Shown: one piece after another, positions 1 to 7,168 of the stretch
Layout of the letters: each line of letters opens with the position of its first letter
Position numbering within the stretch: position 1 is the first letter of the stretch
From: an uncultured Candidatus Saccharibacteria bacterium
GTDB lineage: Bacteria > Patescibacteriota > Saccharimonadia > Saccharimonadales > Saccharimonadaceae
Direction of reading: 5' to 3'
NCBI GenBank assembly: GCA_946537195.1
Contig: CAMNFE010000004.1
Location: 1 to 38,860, forward strand
DNA: 38,860 nt
The notes under the pieces: model-generated
The model's input: only the letters and a program-made list of their open reading frames with translations
Told to the model about the DNA's origin: nothing
The model's database searches: none
Translations under genes and position numbers: made by a program

Positions 1-1173
1 GATATCGAAAAAAGCTGCGGCAGCAACTGGAATTCCTTTGGAGGCGACTATCCGCAGCATTATCAAGGGAATTATTCAGAAAGTGACCACGAAAACAGTA
101 AGCACGACTGGACGGGCGACAGCTATGATGGCGGAACTATGTCCAACTCCGGCTGCGGCCCAACATCCGCAGCGATGCTTGCCACCGTCGCATCTGGACA
201 AGACATCTACCCAGACGATGTAGCTAGAGTGACCGGTCCAGGCAACTACGTCGACGACGGCGGTGTTGCTCTAGACGAAAAGTTAGGAGCGGAATATGGT
301 TTTGAGGTAAAAACCGAAACGCCATCAAGCAAAGAGCAGGCGGTATCCATGATGAAGGACTATCTCGATAAAGGATATATGATCCATACGTCCGGTTGCG
401 GCATTACTTACTCTCCTACCGGCAACTGCCACTATGTTGGTATCTTCGAACTTAAAGACGATCAGGCATTTCTCGCCGATTCTTCTGGACGTAGCAACCG
501 CTGGGTGAATTTCGAAGAATTCATTCTATCCGGCTACCATCTGAGTTTTACAGCAATCAAGGGCGGCAAAGGTGGCGGTGCATGCTTTAATTATTGTAAC
601 GGCGACACTTCCGTAGGCGAAGAAGGTCTCACCGTGGAGCAGGCCAAAACCTTCATGATGAACTACGGCGCAAACAAGAATGATAGTTCCGCAAAAGCAG
701 TCGGTGACTTATGGAATTTCTGCAACGGCGGCGGCTCAAACTGTGTCACTTTTTCGGCATTCTTTATGTACAAATTTACAAACATCCCGAATAAGGGCGC
801 AACCGGTAATGGTAATGAGGTCGTAGATACAGTAGTCGGATGGAACGTTGGTGCCACTCGCGGTACAGATCCAAAAGTATGGGCCATTATCAGTACAGAC
901 CCAATACACACCGCAGTAGTGCTAGGCCATCACGACGGAAAATGGATTATCGGTCATGCTAGTTGTAGCTATGGCGGTAGAGGCAAAGGAAATGGCGGCG
1001 ACGGCCACCTAAATAGTGACCCAGACAGCAAAGGTGGCGGCTCTGGCTTTATCGCCATCGAGGAAAGCGACGATCCTGGACAATGGCAATGGATGAACCC
1101 TGGAGTTCGCTTTGCTTATCCAAGTGAAGTATACGTAGATAAAATAGAGGAGTATTTGGAAAGTGGAGTCTAG
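1..1173 (+). CDS. Secreted/surface cysteine peptidase-like protein, 5' truncated; N-terminal C39-like domain plus C-terminal CHAP-like domain
   Basis: Frame 1 is open from base 1 to the TAG at 1171-1173, so the 139 start is probably internal. 'SNSGCGPTSAAML' resembles the C39-like catalytic Cys motif, with a later 'NCHYVGI' His. The second half has 'GGSNCVTFSAFFMYKFT...IHTAVVLG', a CHAP-like Cys/His arrangement. Confidence 0.7.
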   Translation, partial: DIEKSCGSNWNSFGGDYPQHYQGNYSESDHENSKHDWTGDSYDGGTMSNSGCGPTSAAMLATVASGQDIYPDDVARVTGPGNYVDDGGVALDEKLGAEYGFEVKTETPSSKEQAVSMMKDYLDKGYMIHTSGCGITYSPTGNCHYVGIFELKDDQAFLADSSGRSNRWVNFEEFILSGYHLSFTAIKGGKGGGACFNYCNGDTSVGEEGLTVEQAKTFMMNYGANKNDSSAKAVGDLWNFCNGGGSNCVTFSAFFMYKFTNIPNKGATGNGNEVVDTVVGWNVGATRGTDPKVWAIISTDPIHTAVVLGHHDGKWIIGHASCSYGGRGKGNGGDGHLNSDPDSKGGGSGFIAIEESDDPGQWQWMNPGVRFAYPSEVYVDKIEEYLESGV

Positions 1174-1936
1174 TTCATCACCATTCTTCGTTATCAAAAA
1201 TGGTAGCAAAAAATTAAGCCCTTTAGCTACAGCGTTTATCATTATTCAGCTAATATTTCTTATTATTGTTGTTGCTACGATAATCTGGATCAATAATAGC
1301 AACAACGAGCCAGACAGCAACGTAACACGCTACAAAAAAATACCGGAGCTCACTATTAAGGATTTAGCTGCCAACGCCCCTATATTATCTGAACCCGAAA
1401 TAGAAAGTATCCAAAAAAAGCTCTTTCAGGTTGTTAGCGAAAACGCCAGTAGTATCAATGTTAGCAAAATAGAAGCTGTAATTCGCAACGATGTTACGCA
1501 CGCGCAAAAATATAATAAATCAAGCTATCTAAACATGATTGTAGATATCCCAAGCCTGGAGCAATCTTACGAGGTTATCTATAGCACTAATGCTCTCATC
1601 GATCCCGACATAACAACATTCGTGCTATGCCTAGACGAGGATACGGAAGCAGTCTATAAGGATTTCGATTGCAAGAGTAGCGACGACAGCTCTACTCGAG
1701 AAAAAGTCGTTCAAGCATATCTAAAATACTTCAAATTCGATTATTTTACGGCTTATGTTAAACCTGACGATGCTGGCGTTATCGTTATTAGCCCAGCTAT
1801 TACTTATGAAAACTCCGAAGAAACCAAAGCAAAGTATATCGACGAAGTTAAAGAATCTATTGAATCTCTAGGCATGCATTCTGATGCGTACGAATACTAT
1901 GTTCGTACCGCTAAAGACGTCAATTATCGAAACTAG
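1163..1936 (+). CDS. Hypothetical protein with a single N-terminal transmembrane helix
   Basis: 257-aa ORF with GTG start overlapping the upstream gene; hydrophobic stretch AFIIIQLIFLIIVVATIIWI. Confidence 0.7.
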   Translation: MESSSSPFFVIKNGSKKLSPLATAFIIIQLIFLIIVVATIIWINNSNNEPDSNVTRYKKIPELTIKDLAANAPILSEPEIESIQKKLFQVVSENASSINVSKIEAVIRNDVTHAQKYNKSSYLNMIVDIPSLEQSYEVIYSTNALIDPDITTFVLCLDEDTEAVYKDFDCKSSDDSSTREKVVQAYLKYFKFDYFTAYVKPDDAGVIVISPAITYENSEETKAKYIDEVKESIESLGMHSDAYEYYVRTAKDVNYRN

Positions 1937-1950
1937 ACACGAAACAATAA

Positions 1951-1975
1951 AAAAATATCCCTACGGGATATTCTA
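1951..1975 (-). terminator. Rho-independent terminator for tRNA-Glu(CTC)
   Basis: Minus strand AATATCCC-GTA-GGGATATT followed by T-run. Confidence 0.75.
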
Positions 1976-1983
1976 ATTCAAAT

Positions 1984-2060
1984 TGGTGATCCCGGAGGGA
2001 GTCGAACCCTCGATTTTCTGGATGAGAACCAGACGTCCTGGACCACTAGACGACGGGACC
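1984..2060 (-). tRNA. tRNA-Glu (anticodon CTC), CCA encoded
   Basis: Reverse complement GGTCCCGTCGTCTAGTGG...CTGGTTCTCATCCAG...GGGTTCGACTCCC...CGGGATCACCA folds as a cloverleaf; anticodon loop TTCTCAT. Confidence 0.95.
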
Positions 2061-2173
2061 AATATGATTATTTTATCAAAAGCCCCTATCTTTTGCAAAT
2101 CTGTAAAATATGGTATAATATTCATAAGGTTTAGCGGAATTAACTGCTATACAATCGGGAGTGTTATAAAAAA

Positions 2174-2632
2174 ATGAACATCGTTCGTCGCTATTGGCGC
2201 ATTATCTTTCCAATATTTCTCGTAATATTGATTTGGGTTTTTTCTGAAGCAAACGGCCAGAGCTCACATTCACAGTCTAGCGATTTCGCCTCCTTCTTAG
2301 GCATCTCGAACGCCTTTGCCCGCAAATTGGCGCACTTTGTTCTCTTTGGTGCTTTAGCATATTCAATTGCGAGCTTCGTTAAGGGGCTCCATACGGCAGA
2401 ATTTCCAAACTTCACCCTCATGGTCTATCCAATCGTATTAACTATAGCCTACGGCGCTATTGATGAGGTGCATCAACTTACCGTGGTTGGTCGTAATGCC
2501 GCAATTAGCGATATCTTCCTCGATACACTGGCTGGCATTATTGGCACGCTCGTCTATATTGCTATTTTCTGTTTCTGGCGTCGCTGGCGCATCCATCGAC
2601 AAATGCGACAGATTCAAAAGGTTACAAGATAA
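2174..2632 (+). CDS. VanZ-like family membrane protein
   Basis: RKLAHFVLFGALAYS and GAIDEVHQLTVVGRNAAISDIFLDTLAGIIG are characteristic of VanZ-like proteins. Confidence 0.8.
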   Translation: MNIVRRYWRIIFPIFLVILIWVFSEANGQSSHSQSSDFASFLGISNAFARKLAHFVLFGALAYSIASFVKGLHTAEFPNFTLMVYPIVLTIAYGAIDEVHQLTVVGRNAAISDIFLDTLAGIIGTLVYIAIFCFWRRWRIHRQMRQIQKVTR

Positions 2633-2722
2633 TAAAAAAGACAGCCGCTAGGCTGTTTTTTGAAGTATACGTCTATTATATCACACTTGCGCTAATTTGT
2701 CAATTTTGCTAGAATATAAGGT

Positions 2723-4024
2723 ATGAAATTACCGGTAGTAGCAATCATTGGCCAGACTAATGCTGGCAAATCTAGTCTCTTTAATCGCCTCGTACGCAAA
2801 TCGCAAGCCATCGTCGCCCGCGAAGCTGGCACTACGCGCGACAATGTCGTAGGTAAAGTCGAAGGGAAGTATATTTTGATTGATACGGCTGGCCTTAAGG
2901 ATCCAGATGATGAATTTGAGGCTAATATTCAGAATCAAATTGACGACGCCGTTACTTCCGCGGATCTTATTCTTATTGCAATGGATTCAACCAAATACCC
3001 TAACCATGACGATAAGCTAATTGCTAAAAAAGCACTCAAATCCGGTAAACCAACCATTCTACTATTAAATAAGTCTGATATGGGCGATGCTTTGCCGCTT
3101 GAAGAATTCTATAGTCTCGGAGTTAAGAACCCACTTCGCGTTTCAGCTACCACCGGCATCCACCTCAACGAGCTGCGCGAGCAAATCGACCAAGAGCTTA
3201 GTGTACTCGGCTTTAACCTTAACGAAAAAGAGCAGAAAAATAATGCTCTCAAAATCGCTTTAATTGGTCGTCCAAATGTAGGAAAATCTAGCCTCTTTAA
3301 TTCGCTCGCTAAAAAACAGCAAGCCATTGTTGCAAATCTTTCCGGAACCACCCGCGACATTAACCGTACTGAACTTAAATACAAAGGTCAGACCATTGAA
3401 TTACTCGACACTGCCGGTTTGCGTAAACCAGGCAAAAGGGAAGTCGGTATTGAGAAATTCAGCGCCCTCAGAAGCCTTGCCGCCATCGAGGAGGCCGATG
3501 TATGCTGCCTTCTTGTCGATAGCACTGAACCACATTCTAAGCTTGACCAAACTCTTGCTGGCGAAATTACCAAGGCCGGCAAAGGTATTATTCTCGTCGT
3601 TACTAAAACTGACCTCGAACATAAAGATAGCGACGAAATCCTTGACGACCTCGAATATGATTTTAATTTCGTACCATACGCACCGGTCGTTATGACTTCT
3701 AGCTTAACAGGGAAGAATGTTACGAAAATCTTTGAACTCGCTCAGCAAATCGACCAAGCCCGTCACGCCGAACTTAAAACTTCAGATCTCAATAAGCTAC
3801 TCGAGGACGCAATCCGTTCGCATCCGCCGGCTGGCCTTAAGAATACGCATCCTAAGCTACGCTATATGGTCCAGACTGATACTTGCCCACCATGGTTCGT
3901 AGTTTATGGTAGCAATCTTAGCCTTCTACACTGGAGTTACAAACGATACCTCGAACGTCGCCTTCGCGAAGCTTTCGATTTTAACGGTACGCCAATCTTC
4001 TTTAGTTTTCGCAATCGCGACTAA
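2723..4024 (+). CDS. der: Ribosome biogenesis GTPase Der (EngA), two G domains plus KH-like C-terminus
   Basis: Two P-loops (GQTNAGKSSLFNRL and GRPNVGKSSLFNSL), duplicated DTAGL, C-terminal KYLERRLREAFDFNGTPIFFSFRNR. Confidence 0.97.
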   Translation: MKLPVVAIIGQTNAGKSSLFNRLVRKSQAIVAREAGTTRDNVVGKVEGKYILIDTAGLKDPDDEFEANIQNQIDDAVTSADLILIAMDSTKYPNHDDKLIAKKALKSGKPTILLLNKSDMGDALPLEEFYSLGVKNPLRVSATTGIHLNELREQIDQELSVLGFNLNEKEQKNNALKIALIGRPNVGKSSLFNSLAKKQQAIVANLSGTTRDINRTELKYKGQTIELLDTAGLRKPGKREVGIEKFSALRSLAAIEEADVCCLLVDSTEPHSKLDQTLAGEITKAGKGIILVVTKTDLEHKDSDEILDDLEYDFNFVPYAPVVMTSSLTGKNVTKIFELAQQIDQARHAELKTSDLNKLLEDAIRSHPPAGLKNTHPKLRYMVQTDTCPPWFVVYGSNLSLLHWSYKRYLERRLREAFDFNGTPIFFSFRNRD

Positions 4025-4079
4025 ATTACAACATTTTATTACGCATCTGTCCAATAAATCTTTTTTATGTTATACTGAA

Positions 4080-4122
4080 AATTAGACAAGGTGGGCTCTT
4101 TAAACGAGCCTTTTTTGTCTAT
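4080..4122 (+). terminator. Terminator-like hairpin in the 5' leader of the PhoH gene (possible attenuator)
   Basis: GGCTC-TTTAAAC-GAGCC-TTTTTT just downstream of a TATACT -10 and upstream of the phoH SD. Confidence 0.55.
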
Positions 4123-4162
4123 GTTCTTTAGCATACATGCCAAAAGCAAAGGAGGGGTTTAT

Positions 4163-5608
4163 ATGGCTAAAAGAAAGGATTTTCATCCTGCGCTAGTGCC
4201 CGCGCTCGATGCGCTTATCGGTGATCCCGATCTAGTCAAACCGACAAGAGATGGGAAGTTGAAGGCGGAAGATCTCTATATTCCGAATCAATACATTGAT
4301 CGTATTCGCGAGTTTCGCGACGAACAGAGCAGTCGCGGCGAGTCTGCTACCAAACTGTTAGGCTCATTTGCCTATATCCTGGAAGCAGTTCACTACAAAA
4401 ACAGCGACGACACTTTCGTCTGCGCGAATGGCATGCGTATTCATTTCGTGCCTAGTAAGGACCTCAAATTGACCAGTACTAATGGTCGCAGCGGATCCAC
4501 TACGCACGCTCTGGCCACTGCACGTTACGTGCAAGACATCGTTGGTAAGGATAATACCGCCATCTTGACCGGTGACAGTTATATGGCCGCCAAAGCCTTA
4601 GCCGACGATATTGATGTTGCTCGTATCAACCCAGACGTTTACACCGGACGCCGTAAGCTACTCCTGCCGGACGCACTCTACGAAGAATGGTTTATTCGTC
4701 GTCGCATCAGCAATGAAAGTTTTGCTCAGGCTTTTCCGGATCAAAATCCTCTTCTGCTCAACGAGTTTGTAGAGTTTATCATTGATCCGCCTGCCGCCTA
4801 CGTTTACGGCTACCAGCCGAACAACTACGCACAGCTGATTGGTCGCTTCGAATACGATGAAGAGAACGAATTCGCCGAGCTGCGCCAGCTTCATTACATC
4901 GACGCCTTGCCGCGCTGCATCCAGCCGCGTTCCGCAGGCCAAGCTATGTTAGCTGAAGTTTTGATGGCACCGCCGGAAGAAGTTCCAATCGTTATCTGTC
5001 CAGCCGTCTTCGGTACCGGCAAGACCTACCTTGCAACTTCTATTGGACTGCACTTGGTTGCGGACAAAAAGCCAAAGTACGATCGCATCTTCGTCGTGCC
5101 GAGAGACGCCGAGCTTGGAAAAGAAATCGGCTTTCTTCCGGGAGACGAGCGCGAAAAGACTCTTGCCAAGGCAATGCCTATCGTAGACAACGTTCGCGCA
5201 TTCATCAAGAACAAGGGTGACCGCAAAAAAGGCAATGTCGAAATGTCCGCTCAGGACATCAGTAAACGCGTTGACCAGGTAATTCAGGACCACTTTGAGT
5301 TCACTTCCATCATCAACATGGGTGGACGCTCGATCTCGGACTGCTGGATTATTTACGACGAGTCTCAGGACATGGAGCGCTTCCAAATCAATCAGTTGAT
5401 GAAGCGTATCGGCGACGGATCCAAGATGATAATCACCGGAGACCCGAACCAGGTATACAATAAGCACATGAACTACCACAGTAACGGCCTTATGTATGCC
5501 GCTACCAAGATGGCTGGTAGTCCATACGCCTCAGTCGTATCGATGTTCGAAGACGAGATCACTCGCTCCGAGGCCGCACGCGAAATTGCGCGTCTTCTTG
5601 ACCACTAA
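4163..5608 (+). CDS. PIN-domain/PhoH-family ATPase (YlaK-like)
   Basis: ATG at 4163 preceded by AAAGGAGG. Walker A-like FGTGKTYLA and Walker B-like IIYDESQD; ITGDPNQV is typical of PhoH, and the N-terminal region is PIN-like. Confidence 0.88.
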   Translation: MAKRKDFHPALVPALDALIGDPDLVKPTRDGKLKAEDLYIPNQYIDRIREFRDEQSSRGESATKLLGSFAYILEAVHYKNSDDTFVCANGMRIHFVPSKDLKLTSTNGRSGSTTHALATARYVQDIVGKDNTAILTGDSYMAAKALADDIDVARINPDVYTGRRKLLLPDALYEEWFIRRRISNESFAQAFPDQNPLLLNEFVEFIIDPPAAYVYGYQPNNYAQLIGRFEYDEENEFAELRQLHYIDALPRCIQPRSAGQAMLAEVLMAPPEEVPIVICPAVFGTGKTYLATSIGLHLVADKKPKYDRIFVVPRDAELGKEIGFLPGDEREKTLAKAMPIVDNVRAFIKNKGDRKKGNVEMSAQDISKRVDQVIQDHFEFTSIINMGGRSISDCWIIYDESQDMERFQINQLMKRIGDGSKMIITGDPNQVYNKHMNYHSNGLMYAATKMAGSPYASVVSMFEDEITRSEAAREIARLLDH

Positions 5609-5721
5609 TGGCAACTATGCAACGTTTAAGTTGTGTAATTCTGGTTTCTTCTTGTCAATAGCTTTAATTACTTTTAGCTGACAGAAAGATCTAGTCAGAA
5701 TTCTCAACAAAAGAGCCGACA

Positions 5722-5745
5722 CTCCTGTCGGCTCTTTTTCTATGT
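5722..5745 (+). terminator. Rho-independent terminator of the PhoH gene
   Basis: AAGAGCCGACA-CTCC-TGTCGGCTCTTTTT. Confidence 0.85.
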
Positions 5746-5757
5746 TAAAATTTAGCT

Positions 5758-6279
5758 ATGAAAATAATTGTTGGTTTTGGAAACCCTGGCAATCAGTATA
5801 ATTTTACTCGTCATAATCTCGGCTTTTTGGCCTTAGATTTTTACGCCAAAATCCATAAACTTGATTGGCAGAAGAAACCAAAATTCAACGCACTTGTCGC
5901 AAAAGACGATGAAAATGATATTTTATTCATTAAAGCTCAAACCTATTACAATGAAGTTGGCCAAAGCGTACGCGCTATACTCGACTTCTATAAGATAAAA
6001 CCGCAAGATATTCTTGTTATTTGTGACGATTTTAATCTTGAATTTGGCAAGATCCGCTTCCGCGAACGGGGCAGCGCAGGCGGCAATAATGGCCTTAAGT
6101 CTCTAATCGCCCATCTTGGAACAGACGATTTTCCACGCTTGCGCGTCGGAACCGCCAACGATAAGCTTCGCAGCCAAATCGGCGACACGGATTTTGTGCT
6201 GACACGTTTCAAAGACGACGAATACGAAAAACTACCCAAAATCCTTAGCGAAATTGAAGATTTTATTGTAAAATACTGA
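5758..6279 (+). CDS. pth: Peptidyl-tRNA hydrolase
   Basis: IVGFGNPGNQYNFTRHNLGFLALD, RERGSAGGNNGLKSLIAHLGTDDFPRLRVG are Pth signatures. Confidence 0.97.
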   Translation: MKIIVGFGNPGNQYNFTRHNLGFLALDFYAKIHKLDWQKKPKFNALVAKDDENDILFIKAQTYYNEVGQSVRAILDFYKIKPQDILVICDDFNLEFGKIRFRERGSAGGNNGLKSLIAHLGTDDFPRLRVGTANDKLRSQIGDTDFVLTRFKDDEYEKLPKILSEIEDFIVKY

Positions 6280-6408
6280 TTTTTCGGCAATTTTATAACA
6301 CTTTTTTTAAAAATAACAATAAGCACTTTCACCCCTGTTAAAAGAGGTAATATCCGCTCAAAAACGGCCAATTGAGAGTAGATTTTACAAAAAAATGTGT
6401 AAAAACCC

Positions 6409-6437
6409 TTGCATTATTTTCAAATACGTGCTATAAT
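6409..6437 (+). promoter_or_regulatory. Sigma-70 promoter for an orphan RNA
   Basis: TTGCAT - 17 nt - TATAAT, with TGC before the -10. Confidence 0.75.
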
Positions 6438-6443
6438 TCAAAC

Positions 6444-6738
6444 AGTTTTGGTTCGTAAGGACCAAATTACTGCACCTAAATAAATTGAAACGTTTGCTAA
6501 ATTTATTTAGCAATGTTGCGTGCTTTAGAAATCCTTTCGGCCTTCAAATTTCTCCTATAGTTTGAAGTGAAAAGTATTACCTCCACTTAGAAAGATCCTT
6601 TCTAAAGCTAGCAATCCCTATAACCGGCGGACCCCATGTGTGAGGTGGGTCACGCTTCCGGAGTCTCCGGATGCCTTAGGAGGTGTGTTGTAGGGCCAAA
6701 TAGCCCCAGGTGATGCCCACCCTTACCTGGGGCTTTTT
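6444..6738 (+). ncRNA. Candidate structured ncRNA of unknown family
   Basis: No credible ORF; promoter at 6409-6437; hairpins 6447-6466 (GTAA loop), 6476-6510 (11 bp perfect), 6522-6608 (10 bp closing stem); terminator 6702-6734. Confidence 0.65.
6702..6738 (+). terminator. Rho-independent terminator of the orphan RNA
   Basis: AGCCCCAGGT / ACCTGGGGCT perfect 10-bp stem followed by TTTT. Confidence 0.8.
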
Positions 6739-6744
6739 GGTGGC

Positions 6745-7098
6745 TTAAATTATCTCTATATGATCGCCACGCGACACCTCGTCACGTTTCATGTCTTTTA
6801 ATAGCAAGCCGACATTGTCGCCATTTTGTGCCATATCAAGCGTCTTGCGGAACGCCTCAATGCCTGCAATGGTCGTTTGTGCCACTACTGCACCATTACG
6901 CGTAATCCGCGCCGAATCATTAATTCGAATCGCGCCGTTAGCGCGTCCAGTCACCACAGTGCCACGTCCAGTGATACTGAAGACGTCCTCGACCACCATG
7001 CCGCCAGCACTATTGCCGTCCACATTCGCTGAAGGCTGTTCTACTTTTATGGGGTCCTTTATAATGTTGTCTTTTTTGCGAAAGAGATTGAATAACAT
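6745..7098 (-). CDS. Stand-alone EF-Tu domain II-like beta-barrel protein
   Basis: VEDVFSITGRGTVVTGRANGAIRI...TTIAGIEAFRKTLDMAQNGDNVGLLLKDMKRDEVSRGDHIEI closely matches EF-Tu domain II; no G domain and no domain III. ATG at 7098 sits 6 nt after TATAAT. Confidence 0.85.
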   Translation of the reverse strand: MLFNLFRKKDNIIKDPIKVEQPSANVDGNSAGGMVVEDVFSITGRGTVVTGRANGAIRINDSARITRNGAVVAQTTIAGIEAFRKTLDMAQNGDNVGLLLKDMKRDEVSRGDHIEII

Positions 7099-7168
7099 AT
7101 CATTATTATATCTTAAAAAGATTACACTTATGCTTTGTTGCAAAATTTAGTATGATATTATATGACAC

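Noticed and set aside
1983-2177. 64-aa plus-strand ORF
   Set aside because: Runs across tRNA-Glu(CTC) on the opposite strand.
4949-5479. 176-aa minus-strand ORF antisense to phoH
   Set aside because: Fully inside the convincing PhoH reading frame, no family resemblance, typical antisense open frame.
6444-6738. tmRNA, SRP RNA or RNase P RNA identity for the orphan RNA
   Set aside because: No TTCRA/CCA tRNA-like end, no GGTC..GGAAGGAAGCAGCC SRP loop, no P4 core motifs seen by eye; a covariance-model search is still needed.
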